A DNA stretch of 64,000 nucleotides from Hydrogenophaga sp. (GCA_030682835.1 JAUXNG010000091.1:1-64000); one strand, 5' to 3'; shown: positions 14,159 to 25,672, numbered from the stretch's first letter. The notes: generated by a model from the letters alone, not told the origin. Made by a program: numbers and translations.

Positions 14159-14515
14159 TTATTCAACAGGTTCACTCACGCACTGCAAGGGGTGGCCAGC
14201 CGAACGGGCCGCCTGCAGCACCTGATCCACCTTGGTGCTGGCGACGTCGCGGGAGTACACGCCGCAGACGCCTTTTCCTTCCAGGTGGATCTTGAGCATG
14301 ATCTGGGTGGCCGTCTCGCGGTCCTTGCTGAAGAACTCCTGGATGACGTGGACGACGAATTCCATGGGGGTGAAATCGTCGTTGAGCAGCACGACCTGGA
14401 ACATCTGGGGCGGTTTGACGCGCTGAGCCCGACGCTCGAGCACCACCGAATCGTCGCTGCCGACGCTGGGTGGGGCGACGGGCGGTTCGGGTTTCTTGGG
14501 ATTCTGGGAGGCCAT
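14159..14515 (-). CDS. clpS: ClpS, N-end-rule adaptor for ClpAP
   Basis: Small adaptor that binds the ClpA N-domain and delivers proteins with N-degrons. It has 118 residues: a flexible Pro-rich start, then the conserved [20 protein letters not shown] segment at about residues 37-56, HVIQEFF, the AxxxMxxVH-like [16 protein letters not shown] helix and the C-terminal LQCVSEP. Residues Asn-Asp-Asp of the substrate pocket are present. It is separated from clpA by 89 nt and reads in the same direction. Confidence 0.95.
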   Translation of the reverse strand: MASQNPKKPEPPVAPPSVGSDDSVVLERRAQRVKPPQMFQVVLLNDDFTPMEFVVHVIQEFFSKDRETATQIMLKIHLEGKGVCGVYSRDVASTKVDQVLQAARSAGHPLQCVSEPVE

Positions 14516-14762
14516 GCGAAAGATTCTAGCGGTGGGACACCATTCCCTGCGTCAGGCAGGGCATCGCCGCGGCCGAACGGCCCCCCGGCGGCCAGCCTTG
14601 CTGCAGAAGCCGGGCTACCGGCATTCGGATGGGTCATACAGCCATTGTGAGGCTCGAAGGGTCTGGTGAACCGCCGAGCAAGGCCACAATGGCGGCACAC
14701 TTCACAGGATAGGCGCGGTCATTGAGGGCAGCAGGCGGGCTGACCGGGTGACCAACCGCTTT

Positions 14763-15248
14763 TCACCGGCTGCAAAGGCGCGGGTCGTAAACCCAGGGGC
14801 GCACTTTGCGCGCCCGCAGGCGCGCGGCGTCGGGGTGCATGGGGTTGATGAGCACGTTAATTTCTTCCCTGGCAACCACTGCCGGAACCGCCGCCAGCGC
14901 GCTTGCCCCTTCGTGCAGCCAGCTCATGCCCCACTCACGGCTGGAGCGGCCTGGCGGAATCGCATCCCAGCCGGGTGTACTGTCAGGATCGAATGGGGTG
15001 CGCCTGGCCCAGACGTCGGGGGGCACGTCAATCTGGACCAGAAAACGGTCAGTCGGGCGCTGCCCCGGGTCCAGGTGCACCACTGTTTCCAGGCAGGCCA
15101 GCGCGCGCGACGTACAGGCGTAAACCAGGGGGTGCCCGGGGTCACTCCAACGGCCTCCCGACTGCACCGATTCTTCGCCCGTCAGCTCGTCGGCGCCACT
15201 GCCCGGCATGTCCCCGGCGATGCGCCACAGCAGCACCGGTTCGTTCAT
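14763..15248 (-). CDS. RES-domain protein (NAD+-degrading toxin family), without a visible antitoxin
   Basis: The 161-residue product from the ATG at 15248 begins MNEPVLLWRIAGD. It has the RES hallmarks: GGRW near residue 32, LVYACTSRALACLETVVHL with the Tyr and Glu of the active site, and the closing NVLINPMHPDAARL block. Characterised RES proteins are toxins that break down NAD+ and are neutralised by a DUF2384/Xre antitoxin gene just upstream. Here the upstream neighbour, 7 nt away, is a CBS-domain gene and no DUF2384-like frame is seen on either side. The RES Arg, Tyr and Glu residues are kept, so activity is possible. The function in this setting is uncertain. Confidence 0.8.
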   Translation of the reverse strand: MNEPVLLWRIAGDMPGSGADELTGEESVQSGGRWSDPGHPLVYACTSRALACLETVVHLDPGQRPTDRFLVQIDVPPDVWARRTPFDPDSTPGWDAIPPGRSSREWGMSWLHEGASALAAVPAVVAREEINVLINPMHPDAARLRARKVRPWVYDPRLCSR

Positions 15249-15255
15249 CGGCACC

Positions 15256-15759
15256 TCATTCCAGCGAGGTACGCGGTGTGCCGGATGCCGAACCACCGCC
15301 AGCCGATCCGCTGGCCGCCGACTGGCCCGAGCGTTCCGGCTCTGCTGGCATCGAAATGTCCTTGAGCGCTTCTGAAGCTTCCTGCGAACCGCCCTTCACC
15401 GCCAGGTCGCCGAGCGAGAGCACGCCCACCAGATGCCGTTCATGGTCGACGATGGGCAGGCGCCGGATCTGCGCGTCGCGCATCAGCTGGGCCGCTTCTT
15501 CGATCGACTGCTCCTCGTAGCACCACTGCACATCCGAACTCATCACCTGCTCCAGCGCGGTGTTCTGGGGATCGAACCCCTGGGCCACACTGCGGATGGT
15601 GATGTCGCGGTCGGTCAGCACGCCGACCAGGCGTTTGCCGTCGCACACGGGAATAGAGCCCACGTCCAGTTCGGCCATGGCCTGGGCCGCGAACATCACC
15701 GTGTCGCTGGGAGAGAGGGTGCGCACGCCGCGCGTCATGAGTTCTCGAACGATGGTCAT
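15256..15759 (-). CDS. Tandem CBS-domain protein
   Basis: Protein of 167 residues with two CBS motifs (about residues 8-60 and 72-130), recognisable as LMTRGVRTLSPSDTV, IPVCDGKRLVGVLTDRDI, RRLPIVDHERHLVGVLSLGDL. CBS pairs bind adenine nucleotides such as AMP, ATP or NADH and act as energy sensors. The last 40 residues are a low-complexity Ser/Gly/Ala tail. The start ATG at 15759 has an AAGGAAA site upstream. It is the first gene of a two-gene unit with the RES protein. Confidence 0.88.
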   Translation of the reverse strand: MTIVRELMTRGVRTLSPSDTVMFAAQAMAELDVGSIPVCDGKRLVGVLTDRDITIRSVAQGFDPQNTALEQVMSSDVQWCYEEQSIEEAAQLMRDAQIRRLPIVDHERHLVGVLSLGDLAVKGGSQEASEALKDISMPAEPERSGQSAASGSAGGGSASGTPRTSLE

Positions 15760-15885
15760 CGCAGTTTCCTTTCGTGGTTGGAAGTGCGAAGGCCGCGGCA
15801 ACCACCATGCCCGCACGAGCTGGCCTGCGGCACACGGGTTGCCGCACGAGGGCCTCGCCAATCCGGCCCCGATGGAGCTACCCCA

Positions 15886-16587
15886 ATGAACCGATCCGTG
15901 CGATTTCTCGGACACCCCGTGCACCAGATGCTGGTGGTATTCCCCGCGGGTCTCCTGATGACAGCCTTCCTGGTGGATCTGTGGACGCTCGTGATGCCTG
16001 CGTCGCGGGTGGTGGGGCTGAACGACTGGCTGCTGCCCCTGGGTCTGGCGGCCGCAGCGGTGGCTGCGCCCTTCGGGTTTCTCGACTGGCGCCAGCTTCC
16101 CCGGCCCAGCCGGGCGCGCCGCGTGGGCGCCCTTCATGGGCTGGGAAACACGGTGGCGGTGATGCTGTTTCTTGCCAGCTGGCTGCTACGCCCTGAAGCC
16201 GCACCGCCTACCTGGCCAGCTCTACTCGCGAGCCTGATCGCGGGCGGCATGATGCTGATGACCGCATGGATGGGCGGCGAACTCGTGTCGCGCCTGGGCG
16301 TGGGCGTGTACCAAGATGCTCATGTGAACGCCACCAGCTCCCTGACCGCAACAGAGGCCACCCCCTCGCCCGAAACGCCGGGCCACATCGGACTGACCAA
16401 TCCACGTGCACCCGAGCGGCGCGGCCCCCGATCCCGCAAGGCGGCTCAGCGGGCCGCCGCTGGCCGTGAGGGCTCGTCGCCGGTCCCACTGAGCGATCTT
16501 TCGGTGGCCGGCGAGGAAGACCCGGGGGCGGCCATCGACACCACCGACATGGCCCCGGTCGACCGGCGCAAGCGCCCTCCGCGTTGA
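15886..16587 (+). CDS. DUF2231-type membrane protein with charged C-terminal extension
   Basis: The ATG at 15886 gives 233 residues. Residues 1-145 hold four hydrophobic segments and begin with the family motif FLGHPVHQMLVVFP, typical of DUF2231 membrane proteins of unknown function. The GFLDWRQLPR loop and the WMGGELVSRLGVGV end of the domain also fit. About 85 residues rich in Ala, Arg, Pro, Ser and Glu follow and look disordered. It is divergent from the CBS gene. The frame is open further upstream, but that part overlaps the CBS gene in antisense. Confidence 0.82.
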   Translation: MNRSVRFLGHPVHQMLVVFPAGLLMTAFLVDLWTLVMPASRVVGLNDWLLPLGLAAAAVAAPFGFLDWRQLPRPSRARRVGALHGLGNTVAVMLFLASWLLRPEAAPPTWPALLASLIAGGMMLMTAWMGGELVSRLGVGVYQDAHVNATSSLTATEATPSPETPGHIGLTNPRAPERRGPRSRKAAQRAAAGREGSSPVPLSDLSVAGEEDPGAAIDTTDMAPVDRRKRPPR

Positions 16588-16603
16588 ACGGGCCCCCGCC
16601 GGA

Positions 16604-17485
16604 TCAACCGCGCCAGGAGGTGCAGCCAGCGGGCAGCAAAGTGCCGCTGACCAGCACGGCGCCATGCCGGTACAGGGACCAGCGGCTGAGTCCAGGTGGC
16701 GCCTGGAGCACCCACACATGCCCCTTCTCGTCATTCCAGACCACGCGTGCCTCGTTCTCGCCCAGAGAGTGCAGCAACGCCTCGGGCCGGTCCTGCAGCA
16801 CCACCGTGAAGTAGCGCGTGCCATCGGCCTCCGACTCGGCAGGCCAGAGGCTCGCGCCGGCCGCCGCGACCACCATCAGACCAATCAGCCACTGCGGCGG
16901 CTGTGCCGCGGGGCGCAGGCGCCCCTGTCGTCGCATCAGCACAATCCCACCCCAGATGGGCAGAATGCCAAACCAGACCAGCCAGGCAATGTCCCACATC
17001 AGGGGGTCGGGCACATCGGTGCGGATGCGGTGAATCCCCAGCAGCCAGTGGCTCACCAGGGTGTCCAGCACATGCCACACGCCAAAGCTGATCGCCATCA
17101 GGGCCCACAGGCGCATGCGCGGCACCGTGACGCGGTAGCGCAGCAGCAGGTACACCCCGGCGAAGCCGATGGCATACATCAGCGCATGGAACAGCCCGTC
17201 GAACAGTATCTGGGTGCGCAGTTCGCGCATGATGCCGCTGGTCACTCCACTGAGCAGGTGGTGCCACTGCAGGATCTGGTGCAACAGGATGCCGTCAAAG
17301 AAGCCACCCATCGAAAACCCGATGAGACAGGCGGCCAGCCGCCCGTCTTTCACCGGGTTTGAGGGGGCGCCTGCAATCGATTGATGCTCTTCTGCCGGGG
17401 ACTCGTGCTGGGACGATCGGTGGCGCCTTGATTTGTCGCGATGCCCTTTGTCGAGGGAAGAATGGCCGGACGTCGCTTCGCTCAT
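16604..17485 (-). CDS. DUF2243-type multi-pass membrane protein
   Basis: The start ATG at 17485 is set by a GGAGG site 8 nt upstream and gives 293 residues. A polar His/Ser-rich N-terminus of about 45 residues is followed by DGRLAACLIGFSMGGFFDGI, LHQILQWHHLLSG and GVWHVLDTLVSHWLLGIHRIR, with four to five membrane segments to about residue 215. Conserved His residues in the membrane suggest metal or heme binding, as proposed for DUF2243. The final 75 residues form a soluble domain (ADGTRYFTVVLQDRP). It is convergent with the DUF2231 gene, 16 nt away. Confidence 0.8.
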   Translation of the reverse strand: MSEATSGHSSLDKGHRDKSRRHRSSQHESPAEEHQSIAGAPSNPVKDGRLAACLIGFSMGGFFDGILLHQILQWHHLLSGVTSGIMRELRTQILFDGLFHALMYAIGFAGVYLLLRYRVTVPRMRLWALMAISFGVWHVLDTLVSHWLLGIHRIRTDVPDPLMWDIAWLVWFGILPIWGGIVLMRRQGRLRPAAQPPQWLIGLMVVAAAGASLWPAESEADGTRYFTVVLQDRPEALLHSLGENEARVVWNDEKGHVWVLQAPPGLSRWSLYRHGAVLVSGTLLPAGCTSWRG

Positions 17486-17809
17486 GCAGACCGCCTCCGG
17501 GGCGCGATGCATGGCCGATGGGTAGAGGCGCGGAACACCCGAAGGCGCGGGAGGACGTGGGGCATGCAGGGCTCTCCTGTGGAACAGGCCTACCCAAGGG
17601 CAAGTACCGTACCCGCCTCCCTACCACATCACCTCGCGACCCCGCGAATCGCACCCCGCCACTGTTGAGCAAGGGCCCATCTATGGTTGAGCTGCCAGTG
17701 CCTCCGCGCCCGCAGCGGATTGGCGCCGCGCGGGCGCTATCCGTTCTGCACGCTGCTGAAGACCTTGCCGCAAGTCTTGCGCTGTGCAGGCTTCATAGCG
17801 CCATGCCCG
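17486..17809. other. Intergenic region between DUF2243 gene and a small membrane protein gene
   Basis: This 324-bp stretch carries the upstream region of the DUF2243 gene. Open frames here have no start-site or family support. No clear promoter, hairpin or RNA was recognised. Confidence 0.4.
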
Positions 17810-18274
17810 TCACCGCCTCGGGCTGGAGCGCATCAGCCAGCCACTCAGCGCCAGCCCGGCGGCCACACTCGCATACACCAGCAGCAGACTGCGCCCGCTG
17901 AGGTGGTGCTCGAAGCCCGGCGTGAGACGCTCGGGCACCAGCTTCAGATCCACGACTGCCGCCACACCGGTCACAACCGCCGCGCTGGCGGCGATGGAGG
18001 CCAGGCTGGGCGCGCGGTCCCTGCGTGAAACCAGGCGTTCGAACAGCAGGGCCCACATCACCGCGCTCGACTCGTGAATCAGCGTGCCGGTACCGGTGTA
18101 GCGCCAGCTGGGCGCGTGTTCCACCAAGGCCCTGTCGCCGAACAGCCAGTGGCTGGGCGCGTTCAACATCTTGGCAGCCGGCTGGCCCTCGGAACGGCCT
18201 CGCTGGGCCAGGGTCCACATCGAGAGGGTGCCTGCGGTGAGGCCGGAAACGAGAGCTCGGGTCAGAAGGTTCAT
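17810..18274 (-). CDS. Small membrane protein of unknown function
   Basis: The start ATG at 18274, with GGAGACCCCACC before it, gives 154 residues. Three to four hydrophobic segments are visible (ALVSGLTAGTLSMWTL, SAVMWALLFERL, SIAASAAVVTGVAAVVDL and LLLVYASVAAGLALSGWLM). A PSHWLFGD motif and an HESSAVMWA stretch resemble uncharacterised inner-membrane proteins seen next to SDR-DoxX genes in related genomes, but I cannot name the family. It is divergent from the SDR-DoxX gene with 73 nt between starts. Confidence 0.65.
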   Translation of the reverse strand: MNLLTRALVSGLTAGTLSMWTLAQRGRSEGQPAAKMLNAPSHWLFGDRALVEHAPSWRYTGTGTLIHESSAVMWALLFERLVSRRDRAPSLASIAASAAVVTGVAAVVDLKLVPERLTPGFEHHLSGRSLLLVYASVAAGLALSGWLMRSSPRR

Positions 18275-18347
18275 GGTGGGGTCTCCACATGCCACGCCGT
18301 GTGACCCACCACGGGCCGGGGAATGGCAATTGCCCAGCCTTCGGCAA

Positions 18348-19655
18348 ATGGCATACCCCGACCACTCCGACCCTCTGCGCATCCTTGTGTGTGGCGCCAG
18401 CGGTTTCATTGGCGCCGCGCTAGCCCGGGCACTGGAGTTGCGGGGACATGTCGTGCTGCGGGGCGTGCGCAACCCGGGGCACCACGCGCAACAGCACTCG
18501 GAACGCCTGTATGTGGACGTGGATTACCAGCGCGACCAGGAGGCCTCTGCCTGGACCGACGCTCTGCAAGGCGTGCACGTGGTGGTGAACGCGGTGGGCA
18601 TTCTCCGCGAGCGCGGGCGACAGAGCTTTGACGCCCTGCACGTGCAAGGCCCCGTGGCGCTTTTCGAGGCCTGCGCGCAGACGGGGGTGGCGCGGGTGAT
18701 TCAGATCTCGGCACTGGGCGCGGACGCTCAAGCGGCCACGGCCTACCACGTGAGCAAGCTGGCGGCCGATGAGGCCTTGCGGGCGCTGCCGGTGAGCAGC
18801 GTGGTGCTGCAGCCTTCGCTGGTGTTTGGTGCCCACGGTGCCAGCACGCGGTTGTTCACCACGCTCGCGAGCCTGCCCATGATTCCCTTGCCGGGCAACG
18901 GTGAACAACTGGTGCAGCCGGTGCACCTGGACGACCTGTGCAGCGCGGTCGTGCTTCTGGCAGAAACACTGGAACACGGCGGAGAACGCATCGCCGTCGT
19001 CGGGCCTGAGGCGTTGCCCCTGCGCGACTACCTGGCCTTGCTGCGGGAGCAGATGGGCATGGGGCGTGGGCGCCATCTGGCCGTGCCAGCCAACCTGGTG
19101 AGCGCCGCGGCCGGGGTCGGCGATCACGTCAGGGGTGCCCTGCTCGACCGCGACAGCTGGCGCATGCTTCAGCGCGGCAGCACGGGGAGCGACGCCGCGC
19201 TGACCGAGGTGCTGGGTCGCGCGCCGCTCGCGCCCGAGCATTTCGTCGAGCCCGAGGACCGCGCCGCGCTGGCCAACGCAGCCCGCCTCGCGTGGTTGCT
19301 GCCGCTGGTGCGACTCTCCCTGGCCCTGGTGTGGTTTGCGGCGGGCGCGGTGTCGCTCGGGATTTACCCGGTCGAAGACAGTCTGGCGCTGCTGGCACGC
19401 GTGGGCGCTGGCCCCGAAGCCGGCCTAATGCTGCTGTACGGTGCCGCCGCGGTGGACATCGCGCTGGGCGTGGCCACCCTCTTCTGGCCCCGGCGCTGGC
19501 TGTGGGTGGTACAGGCCGCGCTGGTGCTGGGCTACACGGCCATCATCACCGTGTTCCTGCCCGAGCAGTGGCTGCACCCCTTTGGTCCGGTGGTGAAGAA
19601 CCTTCCGTTTCTGGCGGCACTGGCGCTGCTGTACAGCTTTGAGGAGCGGCGATGA
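18348..19655 (+). CDS. NAD(P)-binding SDR-type protein fused to a DoxX-like membrane domain
   Basis: The 435-residue protein has two parts. Residues 8-300 form an atypical short-chain dehydrogenase fold, with nucleotide motif GASGFIGAALARAL and a substrate segment around TAYHVSKLAADEAL. It resembles NmrA/complex-I-subunit-like epimerases. Residues 315-435 hold four hydrophobic segments of the DoxX type (LVRLSLALVWFAAGAVSLG, LLYGAAAVDIALGVATLFWP). The start at 18348 gives MAYPDHSDPLRILVCG; the frame is open to 18171 but without support. The stop overlaps the start of a DUF2269 gene by 4 nt, so the two are coupled and likely form a membrane redox unit. Confidence 0.85.
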   Translation: MAYPDHSDPLRILVCGASGFIGAALARALELRGHVVLRGVRNPGHHAQQHSERLYVDVDYQRDQEASAWTDALQGVHVVVNAVGILRERGRQSFDALHVQGPVALFEACAQTGVARVIQISALGADAQAATAYHVSKLAADEALRALPVSSVVLQPSLVFGAHGASTRLFTTLASLPMIPLPGNGEQLVQPVHLDDLCSAVVLLAETLEHGGERIAVVGPEALPLRDYLALLREQMGMGRGRHLAVPANLVSAAAGVGDHVRGALLDRDSWRMLQRGSTGSDAALTEVLGRAPLAPEHFVEPEDRAALANAARLAWLLPLVRLSLALVWFAAGAVSLGIYPVEDSLALLARVGAGPEAGLMLLYGAAAVDIALGVATLFWPRRWLWVVQAALVLGYTAIITVFLPEQWLHPFGPVVKNLPFLAALALLYSFEERR

Positions 19656-20116
19656 GCTACGAAGTCTGGAAGTGGCTGCACGTGCTGTCGTCCACCGTGC
19701 TGTTCGGCACCGGCCTGGGCTCGGCCTACTACCTGTTCTTTGCTAGCCGCACACGCGACCCTAAAGTGGTGGCGAGCGTGGTCGGGCTGGTGGTCTGGGC
19801 TGACTGGGTGTTCACCACCACCACCATCATCTTCCAGCCTCTCAGCGGCTTCTTCCTCGCACGGATCGCAGGCTTTCCGCTCTTCAGCCCGTGGCTGATG
19901 TGGACCTATGCGCTGTACCTGCTGGCGGGCGCCTGCTGGCTGCCCGTGGTGTGGATGCAGATCCGCATGCGCGACATGGCGCGCAAGGCCGCCGCCGAGG
20001 GAACCGACCTGCCGCCGCTGTACTGGCGTTACCTGAACTTCTGGGTGTTGCTGGGCATACCGGCCTTCTTCGCGCTGCTGATCATTTTTTATCTGATGAT
20101 CGTCAAGCCCATGTGA
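19652..20116 (+). CDS. DUF2269-type membrane protein
   Basis: Protein of 154 residues with four hydrophobic segments. The start SYEVWKWLHVLSSTVLFGTGLGSAYYLF carries a His in the first helix, matching the DUF2269 family; the function is unknown. RDMARKAA and LPPLYWRYLNFWVLLGIPAFFALL complete the pattern. The gene starts inside the stop of the SDR-DoxX gene (ATGA), which implies co-translation and probably a complex. It is convergent with the thioredoxin-reductase-like gene, 33 nt away. Confidence 0.85.
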   Translation: MSYEVWKWLHVLSSTVLFGTGLGSAYYLFFASRTRDPKVVASVVGLVVWADWVFTTTTIIFQPLSGFFLARIAGFPLFSPWLMWTYALYLLAGACWLPVVWMQIRMRDMARKAAAEGTDLPPLYWRYLNFWVLLGIPAFFALLIIFYLMIVKPM

Positions 20117-20149
20117 ACGTGCCCCACCGCCCTGCCCTTGTGGGCCTGG

Positions 20150-21049
20150 CTACAGGTGGTTGTGGATGTCGGTGGCGGCGATGGCACCCTGCCCGAAGGC
20201 CACCGCGATCTGGTCCAGCCCGCCGGTCACGTCGCCGGCGGCGTACAGGCCCGGCACATCGGTGCGGCAATGGGCATCCACCCGCAGGTCGCCCCGGGGT
20301 TCGCAGCTTGCGCCCAGCGCACGCCCCAGGTCGGCCATGGGCCGGCTGCCCAGCGCCGAGTACAGAACGCCGCAGTGCAACGCTTCGCCACTGTCCAGCT
20401 CGAGCACCACGCCCTGCTCGTCACACGCTGCCCGCACCATGCGGGCGTCCTGCCAGCGCACGCCACGCTCGCGCAGCCGCTGCTGCCAGTCAGAGGACAG
20501 CGGTTGCGCGTTGTGGGGTGGCACCCGCAGCAGCAGCACATGCGGACTGTAGTGACGCAGGAACAGGGCCTCGCGCGCGGCGTGGGCGTCGGCGCCCACC
20601 ACCACGATGCGCTGGCCCGTGTGTTCATAGGCATCGCAGATCGGGCATTCGCGCAGCAGGCCACGGTCCCACACGGCGCGCATGCCGGGCACTTCGGGGT
20701 CGCAGTCGCGCGAACCGGTGGCCAGCAGGACAAAACGGGCCCGCCATTGCTGCCCGTCGGCCTTCACGCAGAAGCCCCCGTCGGCCAGCGGGTCGATCGA
20801 CGACACCAGAGCCTGCTCCGTCTCGCCACCAAACAGGTGCAGCTGCTGCCGCAGGCGCTCCAGCAGCTCGTGCCCGCCCACGCCGTCGGGGTAGCCCGGC
20901 ACATTGTGGGAACGGTCGATGCGCAGGGCGCGAGCCTCGCCGCTGTCGAGCACCACCACCGAACGGTGAAAGCGTTTGAGGTAGATCGCCGCGGTCAAAC
21001 CGGCCGGGCCGGCGCCCACGATCAGGCAGTCGAGCAAAGGGGGTTCCAT
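20150..21049 (-). CDS. Thioredoxin-reductase-like NAD(P)/FAD oxidoreductase
   Basis: The ATG at 21049 follows a GGAGA site and gives 299 residues. FAD-binding [18 protein letters not shown] is near residue 8, the NAD(P)-binding [16 protein letters not shown] near 150 and the C-terminal FAD motif [18 protein letters not shown] near 265. In place of the thioredoxin reductase CxxC (Cys-Ala-Thr-Cys) it has [12 protein letters not shown] near 135, so a Cys-Pro-Ile-Cys pair is kept. No thioredoxin gene is adjacent. It could reduce a small redox protein or a ferredoxin-like partner; the substrate is not visible from the sequence. Confidence 0.85.
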   Translation of the reverse strand: MEPPLLDCLIVGAGPAGLTAAIYLKRFHRSVVVLDSGEARALRIDRSHNVPGYPDGVGGHELLERLRQQLHLFGGETEQALVSSIDPLADGGFCVKADGQQWRARFVLLATGSRDCDPEVPGMRAVWDRGLLRECPICDAYEHTGQRIVVVGADAHAAREALFLRHYSPHVLLLRVPPHNAQPLSSDWQQRLRERGVRWQDARMVRAACDEQGVVLELDSGEALHCGVLYSALGSRPMADLGRALGASCEPRGDLRVDAHCRTDVPGLYAAGDVTGGLDQIAVAFGQGAIAATDIHNHL

Positions 21050-21133
21050 CGGGTCTCCTGCGTCCAGGCCGCGCACATGCGCGAGCGCAACAGGCAAGCC
21101 GGGTACCCGCAGGGGGCCGCTCCAGACAGCAGA

Positions 21134-21165
21134 AAGCCCCTGGCACCGCGCGGCGCCAGGGGCTT
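21134..21165 (-). terminator. Hairpin terminator downstream of icd
   Basis: An 11-bp perfect stem (AAGCCCCTGGC and its complement) around a GC-rich 10-nt loop lies 14 nt beyond the icd stop, with a short T-run on the complement. Confidence 0.6.
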
Positions 21166-21178
21166 CCCTGGGACTGGC

Positions 21179-22432
21179 TTACATCTGCTCGATCATCACC
21201 TCGCCGAAGCCCGAGCAGCTGACCTGGGTGGCGCCCTCCATCAGCCGGGCGAAGTCGTAGGTGACGTGCTTGCTGGCAATGGCTTTTTCCAGCGAACTGA
21301 TGATGAGGTCGGCCGCTTCCTTCCAGCCCATGTGCCGCAGCATCATTTCGGCCGAAAGAATCTCCGAGCCCGGGTTCACGTAGTCCTTGCCCGCGTATTT
21401 GGGTGCCGTGCCGTGGGTCGCCTCGAAACATGCCACCGTGTCCGACAGGTTCGCACCCGGCGCTATGCCGATGCCGCCCACCTGCGCCGCCAGGGCGTCG
21501 GAAATGTAGTCGCCGTTCAGGTTGAGCGTGGCCACCACCGAGTATTCGGCCGGACGCAGCAGGATCTGCTGCAGGAAGGCATCGGCAATGCTGTCCTTGA
21601 TCACGATGCCGCGCCCGGTCTTGGGATTCCTGAACTTGCACCAGGGGCCGTCGTCCACCAGCACGGCGGCAAACTCGCGCTGGGCCAGCGCGTACGCCCA
21701 GTCGCGGAAACCACCCTCGGTGTATTTCATGATGTTGCCCTTGTGCACGATGGTCACATTGGGCTTGTCGTTGTCGATCGCGTACTGGATCGCCTTGCGC
21801 ATGAGGCGTTCGGTGCCTTCGATGGACACAGGCTTGATCCCGATGCCCGAGGTGTTGGGGAAGCGGATCTTGGTCACGCCCATTTCCTCGGTCAGGAATT
21901 TGATGAGCTTTTTCGCCTTGTCCGATTCGGCTTCGTATTCGATGCCGGCGTAAATGTCTTCCGAGTTCTCACGGAAGATCACCATGTTGGTTTTTTCTGG
22001 CTCCTTGAGCGGCGATGGAACGCCCTTGAAGTACTGCACAGGGCGCAGGCAGACATACAGATCCAGCTCCTGGCGCAGCGCCACGTTGAGCGAGCGGATG
22101 CCGCCGCCCACGGGCGTGGTCAGCGGGCCCTTGATGGACACCACGTACTCGCGCAGCACCTGCAGCGTTTCCTCGGGCAGCCACACGTCGGGGCCGTACA
22201 CCCGGGTCGATTTTTCACCCGCGTACACCTCCATCCAGTGGATCTGGCGCTGGCCGCCGTAGGCCTTGGCCACCGCAGCGTCCACCACCTTGATCATGAC
22301 GGGCGTGATGTCCAGGCCGGTGCCGTCGCCCTCGATGAAGGGGATGACCGGGTGGTCGGGCACGTTCAGGGACATGTCGGCATTGACGGTGATCTTCTCG
22401 CCCTCGGCCGGAATCTGGATGTGCTGGTACAT
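21179..22432 (-). CDS. icd: Isocitrate dehydrogenase, NADP-dependent, dimeric type
   Basis: TCA-cycle enzyme converting isocitrate to 2-oxoglutarate. The ATG at 22432 gives 417 residues, as in the E. coli-type dimer. Substrate-phosphate residues lie in [13 protein letters not shown] (SxN near residue 115), with the Arg cluster in [12 protein letters not shown]. The dinucleotide end [12 protein letters not shown] is near residue 340. Upstream sequence in the frame to 22642 is unlike the family. It stands alone on the minus strand, divergent from a DUF192 gene. A second, unrelated isocitrate dehydrogenase lies at 23180-25417. Confidence 0.95.
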   Translation of the reverse strand: MYQHIQIPAEGEKITVNADMSLNVPDHPVIPFIEGDGTGLDITPVMIKVVDAAVAKAYGGQRQIHWMEVYAGEKSTRVYGPDVWLPEETLQVLREYVVSIKGPLTTPVGGGIRSLNVALRQELDLYVCLRPVQYFKGVPSPLKEPEKTNMVIFRENSEDIYAGIEYEAESDKAKKLIKFLTEEMGVTKIRFPNTSGIGIKPVSIEGTERLMRKAIQYAIDNDKPNVTIVHKGNIMKYTEGGFRDWAYALAQREFAAVLVDDGPWCKFRNPKTGRGIVIKDSIADAFLQQILLRPAEYSVVATLNLNGDYISDALAAQVGGIGIAPGANLSDTVACFEATHGTAPKYAGKDYVNPGSEILSAEMMLRHMGWKEAADLIISSLEKAIASKHVTYDFARLMEGATQVSCSGFGEVMIEQM

Positions 22433-22602
22433 GTCGCGGAGTCTCCATTGGAATCGGTAATGGCCGTGCGCGTGCAGGCTGCTCGGCAGGGCTTGTGAGG
22501 TCCCGGCAAATTCTAGTCCCATCACCTGCGCGCGGCCCCACCCGGCACGCGCGGGCGGCAGATGCCGGACAATGGGCCGTGTCCCGACCTCCCCGCTGCA
22601 CC

Positions 22603-23058
22603 ATGAAACGTCTGATCGCCCGATTCGCATGCCTGCTCGCACTCACCGCCCCCGCCGCGTGGGCGCAAGGCAGCCCGCAACTGCAGCTGCCACGCGTCAC
22701 GCTCAGCGCCGGCATGCACCTCATCCAGGCACAGGTGGCGGCCACGCCCGAGCAGCGTTCCACCGGGCTCATGTACCGCCGGGAAATGCCCATCCAGGAA
22801 GGCATGCTGTTCGTCTTCGAGCAGCCAGGCACCCAGTGCTTCTGGATGAAGAACACGCTGCTGCCGCTCACCGCCGCCTTCGTGGCCGATGACGGCACCA
22901 TCGTCAACCTGGCCGACATGAAACCGCAGTCGCTCGAATCGCACTGCTCCACGCAGCCGGTGCGATTCGTGCTGGAGATGAACCAGGGCTGGTTCGCCAA
23001 AAGGGGCATCCAGGCGGGGGCGCGACTCGGCGGTCCGCCGTTCGAGCCGCGGCGCTGA
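22603..23058 (+). CDS. DUF192-type exported protein
   Basis: The ATG at 22603 gives 151 residues with a signal peptide ([20 protein letters not shown], cut after AQG). The mature part has the DUF192 pattern: [38 protein letters not shown] and [15 protein letters not shown]. The domain is small and its function is unknown; it is common in Proteobacteria as a periplasmic protein. It lies between the two isocitrate dehydrogenase genes and ends at a strong hairpin. Confidence 0.9.
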   Translation: MKRLIARFACLLALTAPAAWAQGSPQLQLPRVTLSAGMHLIQAQVAATPEQRSTGLMYRREMPIQEGMLFVFEQPGTQCFWMKNTLLPLTAAFVADDGTIVNLADMKPQSLESHCSTQPVRFVLEMNQGWFAKRGIQAGARLGGPPFEPRR

Positions 23059-23098
23059 CGCCGGCCGCGCCGAGGCGGCGTGTCGACCCGCCGTGAAC

Positions 23099-23139
23099 AA
23101 AAAAAGACCCGCGAGCCTGTGACTCGCGGGTCTTTTTTT
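23099..23139. terminator. Bidirectional terminator between DUF192 gene and monomeric IDH
   Basis: A perfect 17-bp stem, seven A then GACCCGCGAG, with a 7-nt loop and seven T. It serves both convergent genes. Confidence 0.9.
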
Positions 23140-23179
23140 GGGCTGCTGGCCGCGTGCTTCGGCCGGGCCGTCAGGCGTT

Positions 23180-25417
<2,238 letters not shown>

Positions 25418-25644
25418 GCTGTTTCTCCAGATATCGTTGTAGGCATCCGACTGGCCGCCCGCGCGGTCCGGCTGAATCACGGGATAGTGCGAGATTTTGC
25501 TTTCAGTGCTCTGACCGGGGCTTCACTTTTTGAACCGGTTTACCGCAATATGAAATAGCAGTGCGCATTTTTCGATTTTTTCGCACTGTCGTGCAGACGA
25601 CTCACGGGCTCATTTGTTCCGTGCCATACCGTGCGGGCGAAAAA

Positions 25645-25672
25645 AAGCCCGAAGGCGCAGGCCTTCGGGCTT
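25645..25672 (-). terminator. Terminator downstream of sodB
   Basis: A 12-bp perfect stem (AAGCCCGAAGGC) with a 4-nt loop. On the complement it is followed by a run of seven T. It lies 22 nt after the sodB stop. Confidence 0.85.

Noticed and set aside
20138-22498. Open frame of 786 codons on the plus strand across the flavoprotein and icd genes
   Set aside because: Antisense to two clear genes; His/Gly/Val-rich, no domain pattern.
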